DNA from: Kibdelosporangium banguiense
Lineage (GTDB): Bacteria; Actinomycetota; Actinomycetes; Mycobacteriales; Pseudonocardiaceae
Reading direction: 5' to 3'
Assembly: GCF_017876405.1 (NCBI RefSeq)
Contig: NZ_JAGINW010000001.1
Location: 1,625,203 to 1,689,202, forward strand
Length of the DNA stretch: 64,000 nucleotides
Of the stretch, positions 35,777 through 45,257 are shown piece by piece. The stretch's first letter is position 1. Every line of letters begins with the position of its first letter. The translations under genes were made by a program, and so were the position numbers. The notes below the pieces were generated by a model that was given only the letters and a program-made list of their open reading frames with translations, was not told the DNA's origin and made no database searches.

Positions 35777-37219
35777 ATGAGCACGACGACGACCGCCTCA
35801 CCAGAGGCAACGGCCACAGGCCACCCGCGACGCTGGGCCGCCCTGGCCGTGCTGATGATCGCCGGGTTCATGGACCTGCTGGACACCACAATCGTCAACG
35901 TCGCCCTGCCGGCCATCCGCGACGACCTCGGCGCCGGGTACTCCGCCGTGCAATGGGTCGCCGCCGGGTACACGCTCGCGTTCGCCGTCGGGCTGATCAC
36001 CGGCGGGCGGTTAGGCGATATGTACGGCAGAAAACGAATGTTCCTGCTCGGCATGGCCGCGTTCACGGCGTTCTCCCTGCTGTGCGGACTGGCCGCTTCG
36101 CCCGAGATGCTCGTGGGCGCCCGGGTGCTGCAAGGGCTCGCCGCGGCGATGATGATCCCGCAGATCCTCAGCACCATGTATGCCACGTTCCCACCAGCGG
36201 AACGAGCCTCGGCAGGCGGGTTGTTCGGCGGCATCGCCGGGCTGGCCTCGGTGGCCGGGCCGCTGGCGTCCGGCGTGCTGGTCGAGAACGACCTGTTCGG
36301 CCTGGGGTGGCGGGCGATCTTCCTGGTCAACGTGCCGGTCGGGCTCGCCGCGCTGGTGGCCGCGGCCGTCGTCGTGCCCGAGACCCGCTCGGACCACGCG
36401 ATCAAGCCGGACCTGCGCGGCATGACGCTGGTGTCCATCGCGTTGCTGCTCCTGCTGGTGCCATTGGTGCAGGGCCGTGAGCTCGACTGGCCGGTGTGGA
36501 CATTCGTCTCCATGGCGTTGTCGGCACCTGTGTTCGCACTCTTTATATGGAGCTCCCGCGGGCGGGGGATGTCGGCGCTCGTCCCGATCCGGCTGTTCCG
36601 GTCGCGCGGGTTCGCCGCGGGTACCACTCTGGCCGGGTTGTTCTTCGCGTGTGTCGCGGCCTTCTTCCTTACTTATACGTTGACGCTGCAGGTCGGGCTC
36701 GGCTTCACGCCGTGGCAGTCCGGGCTGACGTCACTGCCGTTCTCGATCGGCACCGCGCTGTCGATCGTGCCGAGCAACGCCCTGGTCACCCGGTTCGGCC
36801 GGTACGTCACCACGGCGGGTGCGCTGGTGATGGCCGTCGGCCTGGTCTTCCTGCTGACCACAATGGACGCGGGCGTGGGCTTCTGGGACCTGGCGCCGTG
36901 GCTGCTGATCTGCGGGATCGGGATGGGCGGCGTGATCGGGCCGATCTTCGCGATGGCCGGTGCCGACATCGCGCCGCGGGACGCGGGCGCGGCCTCGGGC
37001 ACGCTCAACGCGGCCGACCAGCTCGGCGGCTCGGTGGGGATCGCGCTGCTCGGCGTGCTTTTCTTCAACGCGCTGGGCACGACTCCGGACGCATCGGCCT
37101 ACCTGTCCGGCTTCAGCAGCACGACCTGGTACATCATCGGCGCGCTCGTGGTCGTCTCGGCGCTGAGCCTGTTGCTGCCGCGCAGGCTGACGGCCGAGCA
37201 GCTCAGCCAGGTGCACTAG
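35777..37219 (+). CDS. DHA2 family drug/proton antiporter (EmrB/QacA type)
   Basis: 480 residues with about 14 hydrophobic segments, the DHA2 (QacA/EmrB) size. Conserved motifs are LDTTIVNVALPAI in helix 1 (motif D1), GRLGDMYGRKRMF (motif A) and motif C-like GIAGLASVAGPLASG in helix 5. It exports cations or drugs using the proton gradient. The ribosome site is GGAGG before the ATG. The divergent MarR gene is the expected regulator. A strong hairpin follows the stop. Confidence 0.93.
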   Translation: MSTTTTASPEATATGHPRRWAALAVLMIAGFMDLLDTTIVNVALPAIRDDLGAGYSAVQWVAAGYTLAFAVGLITGGRLGDMYGRKRMFLLGMAAFTAFSLLCGLAASPEMLVGARVLQGLAAAMMIPQILSTMYATFPPAERASAGGLFGGIAGLASVAGPLASGVLVENDLFGLGWRAIFLVNVPVGLAALVAAAVVVPETRSDHAIKPDLRGMTLVSIALLLLLVPLVQGRELDWPVWTFVSMALSAPVFALFIWSSRGRGMSALVPIRLFRSRGFAAGTTLAGLFFACVAAFFLTYTLTLQVGLGFTPWQSGLTSLPFSIGTALSIVPSNALVTRFGRYVTTAGALVMAVGLVFLLTTMDAGVGFWDLAPWLLICGIGMGGVIGPIFAMAGADIAPRDAGAASGTLNAADQLGGSVGIALLGVLFFNALGTTPDASAYLSGFSSTTWYIIGALVVVSALSLLLPRRLTAEQLSQVH

Positions 37220-37316
37220 CGGCTGTGTCGAGATCCGCCTGAGCCTCGGCCTCCCCGTGCACGACTTCAACTACGGAACGATCCAGACCGCGGCAGTAGT
37301 TCCGCCCAAGCGGGGT

Positions 37317-37349
37317 GAACCCGTGCGAATGGGCCGTTCGCACGGGTTC
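37317..37349. terminator. Bidirectional hairpin between MFS and TetR genes
   Basis: GAACCCGTGCGAA (37317-37329) pairs perfectly with TTCGCACGGGTTC (37337-37349) around a 7-base loop. It lies directly at the stop of the TetR gene and about 100 bases after the exporter stop. The two genes converge, so it can serve both. Confidence 0.8.
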
Positions 37350-37350
37350 G

Positions 37351-37953
37351 CTACCCGGCCGAGGAGCCTCCGAGCATTCCGCCGAGCATCGCTGCCAGGG
37401 ATTCCTCAGCCAGGGCGCGGGTTTCGACCGGGTTGTCGGAGTGCGCGATCAGCATAACGGCCTCGATCAGCAGGCTGAGGATGAAGCGGGCCAGCACCTC
37501 GGAGGGCGGGTGCAGCAGGACTCCCTCCGAGGCGGCCTGACTGAGCAGGCCGCTGATCAGCTTCAGGCCGTGCTCGGACTCGATGGCCCGCCAGGTGTCC
37601 CAGCCGAGCACGGTCGGCGCGTCCAGCAGGGCGATCCGCAGCACCTCGGGCCGCTGACAGGCGTCCAGGAACGCGCCGAGACTGACCACCATCTTGGTCA
37701 GCACGTCCGGCGCCTGGTCGATCTTGGCCTGCAGCTCGGCGCTCAACTCCTGCTCGACCTGCTCGAACACCGCGCGGAAAAGACCGTGCTTGTCCTTGAA
37801 GTGGTGGTGCAGCGCGCCGCGGGTCAGCCCGGCCGCGGCGACGATCTCGTCCGCGGAGACGTGGGCGTACCCGCGCTCGGCGAACATCGGCCGGGCCGTT
37901 TTGATCAAGGTCGCCTTGGTCGTCCTCGACCGGTCCTGCTGAGTACGCGGCAT
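37351..37953 (-). CDS. TetR family regulator
   Basis: 200 residues. HTH: PMFAERGYAHVSADEIVAAAGLTRGALHHHFKDK, the usual TetR first domain; the ligand domain is typical of the TetR_C groups with unknown effectors. Its ATG lies 5 bases after the alpha/beta hydrolase stop on the same strand, so both form an operon, with an AcrR-like palindrome upstream of the hydrolase. The pair is likely an inducible detoxification unit. Confidence 0.92.
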   Translation of the reverse strand: MPRTQQDRSRTTKATLIKTARPMFAERGYAHVSADEIVAAAGLTRGALHHHFKDKHGLFRAVFEQVEQELSAELQAKIDQAPDVLTKMVVSLGAFLDACQRPEVLRIALLDAPTVLGWDTWRAIESEHGLKLISGLLSQAASEGVLLHPPSEVLARFILSLLIEAVMLIAHSDNPVETRALAEESLAAMLGGMLGGSSAG

Positions 37954-37958
37954 GACGC

Positions 37959-38819
37959 CTAGCTTGCCGCCTTGCCGAACTCGAGGATCAGGGTGGCGAG
38001 CTCGGCGGGCCGGTCCTCGGGCACGAACGTCAGACTGTCACCTATTTCTTTTATAGAGGCGTCTGGCAACAGCGCGGCCAGCCGGTGGGCGAGCTTGATC
38101 GGGAACACCTTGTCCTCGGCGGCCCACGCGAGCAGGACCGGCTTGCCGAAGCCGCCGAGACGCCCGGCCGCCTCGAGGGTGTATCGCTTGTGGACGGTCT
38201 TGAGGAAGGCACGCAGATCGCGCCGGATGGCCGGGCTGTGCCGGCTCGGCGAGAGGTACGAATCGACGAAATCGTTGGGAATCGGACGTTTCGTCAGCCA
38301 GCCGAAGGTCACCGGCAGCCGGTGCAGGGCCCGGACCCGCATCAGCTGGGCCATGATCCACATCGAGCCGGGCACCTTGGCGATCTTCGGCAGCGGCGCG
38401 AAGGCCGGCGGGAAGAAGTGGTCGAAGCAGTCCGACGGCGTCAGCACGACCCGGGCGATCCGGTCCGGATGCCTTGTCATCAACAGCTGAACGAGCGCGC
38501 CGCCGGTGTCGTTGGCCACGACGGTGACCTCGGTCAGGTCCAAAGTGGCCAGGAACTCGGCGATCATGTCCGCGACACCGGGCGGGGTCAGGTCCGCCCC
38601 CGGCACGGGTGTGGTGTGCCCGCCGAGCGGCCAGTCCGGTGCGATACAACGGTTTCCGGCCTCAGCGACGGCCGGGACGACATTCCGCCAGAGATCCGCG
38701 TTCACCAGCAGGCCGTGCACGAACACAACCGGCGGACCCTCGCCGCGCTCGCGGTAGTCGATGGTCGCCCGGCTCAGCCGGACCGATTTCGCCGTCCCCA
38801 GGGAGTCACTGGTCGCCAT
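37959..38819 (-). CDS. Alpha/beta hydrolase, haloalkane dehalogenase/epoxide hydrolase like
   Basis: 286 residues from an ATG at 38819; an ATG at 38840 falls inside the operator palindrome and is not preferred. The oxyanion segment is VFVHGLLVNADLW, the nucleophile elbow VVANDTGGAL carries Asp rather than Ser, and the cap and later acid positions follow the haloalkane dehalogenase/epoxide hydrolase group, where Asp forms an ester intermediate. The histidine near the C-terminus is not obvious: GDSLTFVPED ends where FxxxxP-His is usual, so activity should be treated as unproved. It shares an operon with TetR, five bases apart. Confidence 0.85.
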   Translation of the reverse strand: MATSDSLGTAKSVRLSRATIDYRERGEGPPVVFVHGLLVNADLWRNVVPAVAEAGNRCIAPDWPLGGHTTPVPGADLTPPGVADMIAEFLATLDLTEVTVVANDTGGALVQLLMTRHPDRIARVVLTPSDCFDHFFPPAFAPLPKIAKVPGSMWIMAQLMRVRALHRLPVTFGWLTKRPIPNDFVDSYLSPSRHSPAIRRDLRAFLKTVHKRYTLEAAGRLGGFGKPVLLAWAAEDKVFPIKLAHRLAALLPDASIKEIGDSLTFVPEDRPAELATLILEFGKAAS

Positions 38820-38832
38820 AGGATCGATAGAA

Positions 38833-38851
38833 ACATACATTCGGTATGTAT
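38833..38851. promoter_or_regulatory. AcrR-like palindrome controlling hydrolase-tetR operon
   Basis: ACATAC (38833-38838) and GTATGT (38844-38849) form an inverted repeat, and ATACAT (38835-38840) with ATGTAT (38846-38851) forms a second, overlapping one. The pattern closely resembles the AcrR operator, in which ACATACAT and ATGTATGT halves flank a short centre. It is 14-32 bases upstream of the hydrolase ATG and within 30 bases of the divergent moaD start. Confidence 0.7.
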
Positions 38852-38877
38852 GTCTACCGGAGACTAGGCTTCCATAG

Positions 38878-39141
38878 GTGAGTGACAAAGTCACAATTCA
38901 GGTCCGCTACTTCGCCGGCGCCCGCGCCGCAGCCGGGGTCGAGCAGGAGTTGCTCGCCCTGCCCGCCGGATCGACCGTCGCCGACGCGGCCCGGACCGCC
39001 GCCGAGCGGCACGGCGAAAAACTGAGCGGCGTACTCGCCTCATCAAGTTTCCTGCTGGACGGCATCGCGGTCCGCTCGCGAGCCACACGACTGTCCGACG
39101 GGGTCCAGCTCGACGTGCTGCCACCCTTCGCGGGGGGCTGA
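38878..39141 (+). CDS. moaD: MoaD/ThiS family sulfur carrier protein
   Basis: 87 residues from a GTG at 38878. The ubiquitin-like fold is seen in VRYFAGARAAAGVEQE and LLDGIAV, and the C-terminal LPPFAGG ends in the double glycine that becomes a thiocarboxylate. MoaD is the small subunit of molybdopterin synthase and donates sulfur to precursor Z. The large subunit MoaE is encoded in a fusion gene 1.1 kb away, separated by rpf, as in M. tuberculosis (moaD2-rpfA-moaE2). Confidence 0.92.
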   Translation: MSDKVTIQVRYFAGARAAAGVEQELLALPAGSTVADAARTAAERHGEKLSGVLASSSFLLDGIAVRSRATRLSDGVQLDVLPPFAGG

Positions 39142-39290
39142 ACGGGTGAGCACGAACGGCCCAACCGGGTCGCGACACGCATGATCCAGGTCTCACTCAG
39201 CGTGAAAAATCTCGGCCCGGAAACGAACCGATAACGACGCTCCTACCTGCGATTAAACAAGAGATCGTCCGAGGGTTGTCCGCCGTTACG

Positions 39291-39304
39291 GTGACCTAGG
39301 TCAC
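39291..39304. promoter_or_regulatory. Crp/GlxR-type palindrome before rpf
   Basis: GTGACCTAGGTCAC is a perfect 14-bp palindrome and fits GTGA-N6-TCAC, the core of Crp-family sites. It lies 218 bases upstream of the rpf start and 39 bases before the riboswitch, where an upstream promoter would be. In M. tuberculosis Crp, and in Corynebacterium GlxR, control rpf genes through such sites. Confidence 0.75.
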
Positions 39305-39314
39305 GCCCAGATAA

Positions 39315-40190
<876 letters not shown>

Positions 40191-40222
40191 GATCTCCCCG
40201 ACGATCAACAGGTAGCTGAGCC

Positions 40223-40266
40223 AAGGCCCTGGTTTTCCCGCGACACGGCGGGACAACCAGGGCCTT
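40223..40266. terminator. Hairpin between rpf and moaB-moaE
   Basis: AAGGCCCTGGTT pairs with AACCAGGGCCTT across a loop that itself contains CCCG/CGGG. It lies between convergent genes and ends 8 bases before the end of the fusion gene, so it can terminate both. Confidence 0.8.
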
Positions 40267-40274
40267 CGCATTCC

Positions 40275-41195
40275 TTAAGGGCAGTTGACCCACTCGTCGG
40301 TGCCATCGGTGAAGGTCTGGTGCTTCCAAATGGGGAGCTGCCGTTTCACCTCATCGACCAGATCTGAGCAGGCGGCGAAAGCCTCAGCCCGATGCTCAGC
40401 GGAGACTGCGCAAGCGAGGGCGACATCGCCGATCTGAAGCTGTCCGATTCGGTGGCTGACGGCGATTCCGCGCAAACCTGGCCGGGAAGCGGCGACCTCG
40501 CCCGCTACCCGCTCAATCACCTCGGCCGCTGACGGGTGCCCGCTGTAGGCCAGCTCCCGGACGCTCTTGTTCCGGTCGTGGTCCCGTACGACGCCTCCAA
40601 ATGTCACCACGGCGCCTGCGGCTCGGTCGGCGACCAGGGATGCGTGCTCGTCCACTGACAGGGCCTCCTCGGTCACCACAGCACGCAAGATGCGGGCCGG
40701 GGTGATCTGGCCTGTCTGGCGCTGGTGGTCTCCGCCGCCGATCTGGTCTACCGCGTGGTCCAGAACGGCGTCCAGAACGCCCAGCCCGTCCCGGACTCCC
40801 CCGGTTGAGCCTGGAAGGTTCACAACGAGGGTCTTGCCTGCCACCCCCGCCAGGCCGCGCGACAAAGCCGCCGTGGGAACCTCGGGCAGACCTGCCGCGC
40901 GGACTGCGTCCGCGAGACCTGGGATTTCGTAGTCGAGGACGCTGGAAGTCGCCTCGGGAGTGCGATCGGTCGGGGTTATGCCGGTTCCCCCGGTGGTGAT
41001 GACGACCTGCACGCCTTCGGCTACTGCTTCGCGAAGTGCGGCGGCTACTGGGCCGCCGTCGGGGACCACCACGGGCACGGGGACTTCGTAGCCACGAACC
41101 CTGAGCCAGTCGACGATCACTGGGCCGGTTCGGTCTTCGTATATTCCCGCTGCCGCCCTGTTGGATGCTGTGATCACCCGCGCCGTGGCTGCCAT
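40275..41195 (-). CDS. moaE: MoaB/MogA-MoaE fusion, molybdopterin synthesis
   Basis: 306 residues. Residues 1-155 are the MogA/MoaB adenylyl-transferase fold (ITTGGTGITPTDRTPEAT and VVNLPGSTGGV), and residues about 165-306 are MoaE, the large subunit of molybdopterin synthase (VTFGGVVRDHDRN, MoaE's ISHRIG equivalent AVSHRIGQLQIGDVAL, and KRQLPIWKHQTF with the catalytic lysines). In M. tuberculosis mog and moaE2 are separate adjacent genes; here they are one chain, so sulfur insertion and adenylylation are tethered. The catalytic partner MoaD lies 1.1 kb away. Confidence 0.9.
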   Translation of the reverse strand: MAATARVITASNRAAAGIYEDRTGPVIVDWLRVRGYEVPVPVVVPDGGPVAAALREAVAEGVQVVITTGGTGITPTDRTPEATSSVLDYEIPGLADAVRAAGLPEVPTAALSRGLAGVAGKTLVVNLPGSTGGVRDGLGVLDAVLDHAVDQIGGGDHQRQTGQITPARILRAVVTEEALSVDEHASLVADRAAGAVVTFGGVVRDHDRNKSVRELAYSGHPSAAEVIERVAGEVAASRPGLRGIAVSHRIGQLQIGDVALACAVSAEHRAEAFAACSDLVDEVKRQLPIWKHQTFTDGTDEWVNCP

Positions 41196-41197
41196 TT

Positions 41198-42586
41198 TCA
41201 GTCCTTTGTTGTCGCGGCCTTGCGTACTGCTTCGGCTACTGCGGGGGCGACGGCCGCGTCGAAGACGCTGGGCACGATGAATGAGGCGTTGATTCTGTCG
41301 CCGTCGGCCACGTCTGCGATCGCGTCGGCTGCCGCGAGCAGCATTGAGTCCGTGATTGTGTGGGCGTGGGCGTCCAGCAGGCCTCGGAAGACTCCGGGGA
41401 AGGCCAGCACGTTGTTGATCTGGTTCGGGTAGTCGCTGCGGCCGGTGGCCACGACTGCCGCGTGCTGCTGGGCTTCGAGGGGGTCGATCTCGGGGTCCGG
41501 GTTGGCCAGGGCGAAGACGACCGCGTCCTTCGCCATGGTGGCGACCTGTGCCGCGCCGAACAGGTTCGGGGCCGAGACGCCGATGAAGACGTCGGCTCCG
41601 ACCAGGGCGTCGTGCAGCGAGCCCGACATCCCGTCCTTGTTCGTGTGGGCCGCGATGCTCTCGAGGTTCGAGTCGAGGTCACCACGTTCGGCGTGGACTA
41701 TCCCGTTGATGTCGACCGCGATGATGTCGGCCGGCTTCTTGTGCAGGAGCAGGCGGATGATCGCGGAGCCGGCCGCGCCGACGCCACAGACCACGATCTT
41801 GCACTGCTCAAGCGGCTTGCCGACGACCTTCAACGCGTTACGTAGCGCGGCGACAACCACGATTGCTGTGCCGTGCTGGTCGTCGTGGAAGACGGGGATG
41901 TCGAGCTTCTCGCGCAGCCGAGCCTCGATCTCGAAGCAGCGGGGGGCCGCGATGTCCTCGAGGTTGATGCCCGCGTAGGCCGGGGCGATCAGTTCGACAG
42001 TCCGGATGATCTCGTCGGTGTCCTGGGTGTCCAGCACGATCGGCCAGGCGTCGACGTCCGCGAACTTCTTGAACAGCACCGCCTTGCCCTCCATCACCGG
42101 GAGGGCGGCCGCGGGGCCGATGTTGCCCAGACCGAGCACTGCCGAGCCGTCCGTGACCACCGCGACTGTGTTGCGCTTGATGGTCAGGCGGCGGGCGTCC
42201 TCGGGGTTCTTCGCGATGGCCATACAGACCCGGGCGACGCCGGGGGTGTACGCGCGGGAGAGGTCGTCACGGTTTCGCAGGGCGACCTTGGAGTGCACTT
42301 CGAGCTTGCCGCCGAGGTGGATCAGGAAGGTCCGGTCGGAGACCTTGCGGACCGCGACACCTGGCAGTTCCTCCAGGCCCGCGGTGATCTCATTGGCGTG
42401 CTCGGCCGAGGTGGCGTTGCATGTGATGTCCACGACCACGCGGTCGGCGTGCGACTCGACGACGTCGAACGCCGTGATGACGCCACCGACCCGGCCGACG
42501 GCCGAGGTCAGGTCGCCGGCGGCACTCGCCGACGGCGGGGCCTCAACCCGGATGGTGATCGAATAACCAGGACCGGGTACTGGCAT
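41198..42586 (-). CDS. NAD-type malic enzyme with N-terminal ACT domain
   Basis: 462 residues. Residues 1-85 form an ACT regulatory domain ([17 protein letters not shown]), then the malic fold: YTPGVARVC, the NAD-domain glycine motif [27 protein letters not shown] and [11 protein letters not shown] with the metal-binding acids. The reaction is oxidative decarboxylation of malate to pyruvate, feeding gluconeogenesis-lipid balance. An ACT fusion suggests allosteric control by a small ligand. It is inserted between moaB-moaE (2 bases downstream) and the gene pair that is adjacent in mycobacteria. Confidence 0.93.
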   Translation of the reverse strand: MPVPGPGYSITIRVEAPPSASAAGDLTSAVGRVGGVITAFDVVESHADRVVVDITCNATSAEHANEITAGLEELPGVAVRKVSDRTFLIHLGGKLEVHSKVALRNRDDLSRAYTPGVARVCMAIAKNPEDARRLTIKRNTVAVVTDGSAVLGLGNIGPAAALPVMEGKAVLFKKFADVDAWPIVLDTQDTDEIIRTVELIAPAYAGINLEDIAAPRCFEIEARLREKLDIPVFHDDQHGTAIVVVAALRNALKVVGKPLEQCKIVVCGVGAAGSAIIRLLLHKKPADIIAVDINGIVHAERGDLDSNLESIAAHTNKDGMSGSLHDALVGADVFIGVSAPNLFGAAQVATMAKDAVVFALANPDPEIDPLEAQQHAAVVATGRSDYPNQINNVLAFPGVFRGLLDAHAHTITDSMLLAAADAIADVADGDRINASFIVPSVFDAAVAPAVAEAVRKAATTKD

Positions 42587-42620
42587 GTCTTGCTCCCCGC
42601 GAAACGCGAAACGAACCGAT

Positions 42621-42809
42621 TTATTTGTTGATCTCCGTGACCGGGTGCTCGTAGCCGAGGTCCGCCGCCGGCAGCGGGAAGGTCACGTCACCGAAGGGGG
42701 ACAGCGCGCCCTGCCTGTCCGCGGCGAGCTCGCTCACCGGGTGCGCGGCGTTGGCCGGCTTGTCCGGCCAGGTGGGTTCGATCCGGTCCGGGTTGCCCTT
42801 GGTGGCCAC
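42621..42809 (-). CDS. Conserved small acidic protein, unknown
   Basis: 62 residues from a GTG at 42809 with ribosome site AAGGAGG. It is hydrophilic, rich in Pro/Asp/Glu, without membrane segment or motif: PTWPDKPANAAHPVSELA. The strong ribosome site and its place match the small gene Rv0863 beside Rv0862c in M. tuberculosis, although sequence identity is not checked. Function is unknown. It is divergent from the helicase-associated gene with a gap of 84 bases. Confidence 0.65.
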   Translation of the reverse strand: MATKGNPDRIEPTWPDKPANAAHPVSELAADRQGALSPFGDVTFPLPAADLGYEHPVTEINK

Positions 42810-42893
42810 CGATCCTCCTTGTGACTGCTTCGATGCGCCCGTACGGTACCCGACCTCGCACCTCCGGATGCGGGCGCGTATACCGTGGTCAGG

Positions 42894-45155
42894 GTGTCAA
42901 CATTAACCGAGTGGCTGCGCGCGCGGGACGACGGCGCACTGGCCCGGCTGCTCGGTGCACGCCCGGACCTCGCGACCCCGATCCCCGCCGATAGCACCGT
43001 TCTGGCGACCCGTGCAGGTAGCCGGGCGTCTGTCGTGCGGGCATGTGAGTCGCTGGACACCTTCACGCTCACTGTCCTCGATGCCCTTCTGCTGTGCGAC
43101 GCCGATACGCGCACGGTCGCACTGCCCGAAGTGATCGCGATGATCGGCGCGAAGGTGCCACGCAAGCGACTGCGCGAGGCCGTCACGACCTTGATCGATC
43201 TGGCGCTGGCCTGGGGCCCGGAGGCCGCGCTGAGTGTCGCGCCGGCCGCCCGGGAGGCGGCTGGGATGTTCCCCGGTGGTCTCGGCCGGTACTCCCCTGC
43301 CCTCGACGGCCGGGACATTCCGGCGGCGCTGGCCGAACTGTCCGAACCGGAGCGACGGCTGCTGACCACGCTCGCCGAAGGCCAGCCGACGGGACGCACC
43401 AAGGACGCGAACGTGCTCGTGTCGTTGGCCGACGCGAAGTCGCCGGTGCAGAAACTGCTCGCCCGTGGCCTGCTGCTCCGGCTCGACGCGGAGACGGTCG
43501 AGCTGCCCAGGCAGGTCGGGCTCGCGCTGCGCGGGCCGAACCCGATGGGGCAGGTCAAGTTCACGCCGCCGCCCGTGCAGACCACCGCGCACAAGCTGTC
43601 GACTGTGGACTCCACGGCCGCGGGTGAGGCGTTGGAGCTGGTGCGGCACACCGAAACGTTGATCACGCTGTGGTCCGCCGAGCCGCCTGCCGTGCTGCGA
43701 TCCGGCGGGCTCGGTGTGCGTGACCTGCGGCGACTGGCGCGTGAGCTGCAGGCCGACGAGGTCCGCAGCACGTTGATCGCCGAGCTGGCGATGGGCGCGA
43801 ACCTGGTCATCGCCACCGACACCACGTCCCCGCAATGGGCCCCGACGACCCAGGCCGATGTGTGGCTCGCGGCCACCCCGCCGCATCGGTGGGCGACGCT
43901 GGCGGCAGTGTGGCTTGACCTGCCGCGACTGCCCGGTTTGGCAGGTACAAAAGACCCGAAGGACAAGGTGATCGCTCCCCTGTCCGAGGAGGTCCGCCGC
44001 CCGCTCGCGCCGGCCGGGCGCCGCCGTGTGCTGGGTGCGCTGGGCGAACTGCCGCCCGGGACCGGGATCGACTCGGTCGAGGAGCTCGCCGGGTTGCTGG
44101 CCTGGCAGGCACCTCGGCGAGGTGGCCGGATGCGGGACGAGCTGGTCGTGTGGACCTCACGCGAGGCACAAGCGCTTGGTCTGGTCGCTTTCGGCGCGCT
44201 GACCTCCGCCGCGCGGGCGCTGCTGGAAGAAGGCCCGGCGGCCGCGGCGAAGCGGGTGGCCGAGGCGATGCCGCAGCCGGTCGACCATGTTCTCGTGCAG
44301 GCCGACCTCACGGTCGTCGCGCCGGGCCCGTTGGAACAGACGCTGGGATACGAGATCAACCTCGTCGCCGACGTCGAATCCGCCGGTGGCGCAACGGTTT
44401 ACCGGGTCGGCGAAGGCTCCATCCGACGCGCGCTGGACGCCGGCCGAACATCGACCGACCTGCACGAACTGTTCCGCACACGGTCACGGACGCCGGTCCC
44501 GCAGGCGCTGACGTACATGATCGACGACGTGGCACGGCGGCATGGCCGACTGCGCGGCGGCGCGGCGATGTCCTTCCTTCGTTGCGATGACGAGGCTCTG
44601 CTGGCAGAGGTCGCGTCAAGCCCGACCGGTGCACGGCTTGAGCTGCGCAAGATCGCGCCAGGTGTGCTCGTCAGCCCAGTCCCGCTGGCAGATGTCCTAG
44701 AAGAACTGCGAGCAGCGGGATTCGCGCCCGCCGCCGAAGGACCTGATGGTCAGCTTCTGGACCTGCGGCCAAGTGGACTGCGAGTGCCGTTGCGGCAACG
44801 TCCCAAGTCAGGCACATTGCCGCGGCAGCCGAGCCCGGAGCAGCTCGCCGACCTGGTCAGCTCCATGCGAGCAGGCGACACCGCTGCTTCGACCCGACGC
44901 GGACGGACGGTCGCGCTGGCCGCAGGCTCGGGCGCGGACACGTCCGCAACCCTTGCGCTGCTTCAGGAAGCGGCTTCACAAGGGCGGAGCGTCTTCATTG
45001 GATACGTCGACGCGCACGGCACCGCGAGCCAGCGCGTGATCGAACCGACCCGGGTGGGCGCGGGTGTGGTCGAAGGACTCGACTCGACCAGGTCCGAGAC
45101 GCACCGGTTCGCCCTGCACCGGATCACGTCGGTGTCCCTGGTGGACGAAGGGTAG
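42894..45155 (+). CDS. Helicase-associated (XPB-partner-like) protein with WYL-like end
   Basis: 753 residues from a GTG at 42894. No helicase ATPase motif is present; the leucine/arginine-rich N-terminal half fits the helicase C-terminal-associated domain (IVATDTTSPQWAP, HVLVQADLTVVAPGPLE). The C-terminal 100 residues, GYVDAHGTASQRVIEPTRVG and HRFALHRITSVS, resemble a WYL-type regulatory domain. The M. tuberculosis homologue Rv0862c (about the same length) lies beside the XPB helicase Rv0861c; no XPB gene is visible here. Suggested role: DNA repair accessory factor. Confidence 0.85.
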   Translation: MSTLTEWLRARDDGALARLLGARPDLATPIPADSTVLATRAGSRASVVRACESLDTFTLTVLDALLLCDADTRTVALPEVIAMIGAKVPRKRLREAVTTLIDLALAWGPEAALSVAPAAREAAGMFPGGLGRYSPALDGRDIPAALAELSEPERRLLTTLAEGQPTGRTKDANVLVSLADAKSPVQKLLARGLLLRLDAETVELPRQVGLALRGPNPMGQVKFTPPPVQTTAHKLSTVDSTAAGEALELVRHTETLITLWSAEPPAVLRSGGLGVRDLRRLARELQADEVRSTLIAELAMGANLVIATDTTSPQWAPTTQADVWLAATPPHRWATLAAVWLDLPRLPGLAGTKDPKDKVIAPLSEEVRRPLAPAGRRRVLGALGELPPGTGIDSVEELAGLLAWQAPRRGGRMRDELVVWTSREAQALGLVAFGALTSAARALLEEGPAAAAKRVAEAMPQPVDHVLVQADLTVVAPGPLEQTLGYEINLVADVESAGGATVYRVGEGSIRRALDAGRTSTDLHELFRTRSRTPVPQALTYMIDDVARRHGRLRGGAAMSFLRCDDEALLAEVASSPTGARLELRKIAPGVLVSPVPLADVLEELRAAGFAPAAEGPDGQLLDLRPSGLRVPLRQRPKSGTLPRQPSPEQLADLVSSMRAGDTAASTRRGRTVALAAGSGADTSATLALLQEAASQGRSVFIGYVDAHGTASQRVIEPTRVGAGVVEGLDSTRSETHRFALHRITSVSLVDEG

Positions 45156-45222
45156 AGCGCGCTCCACCAAGAAGTGGGGACGAAGGGGGATCGAACCGGC
45201 GCGGCCGAACCGAGAGGCTTCA

Positions 45223-45249
45223 CCTGTCCGAAATCAGTTCGAAGACAGG
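45223..45249 (+). promoter_or_regulatory. Hairpin overlapping a ribosome site
   Basis: CCTGTC-CGAA pairs with TTCG-AA-GACAGG, leaving the loop ATCAG and a two-base bulge. The last bases of the stem overlap AGGGG, the likely ribosome site of the serine hydrolase gene whose GTG is at 45258. Folding would hide the site; melting would expose it. It could instead be a weak terminator for the upstream gene. Confidence 0.4.
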
Positions 45250-45257
45250 GGAATCCG

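Noticed and set aside
38838..38840. ATG at 38840 as start of the alpha/beta hydrolase.
   Set aside because: It lies inside the operator palindrome, which would then be coding; the ATG at 38819 is preferred.
45171..45200. GGTTCGATC on the minus strand looked like a tRNA T-loop with an acceptor end.
   Set aside because: The bases around it do not pair as a T-stem, and no D-arm or anticodon arm is present upstream; at most a decayed remnant.
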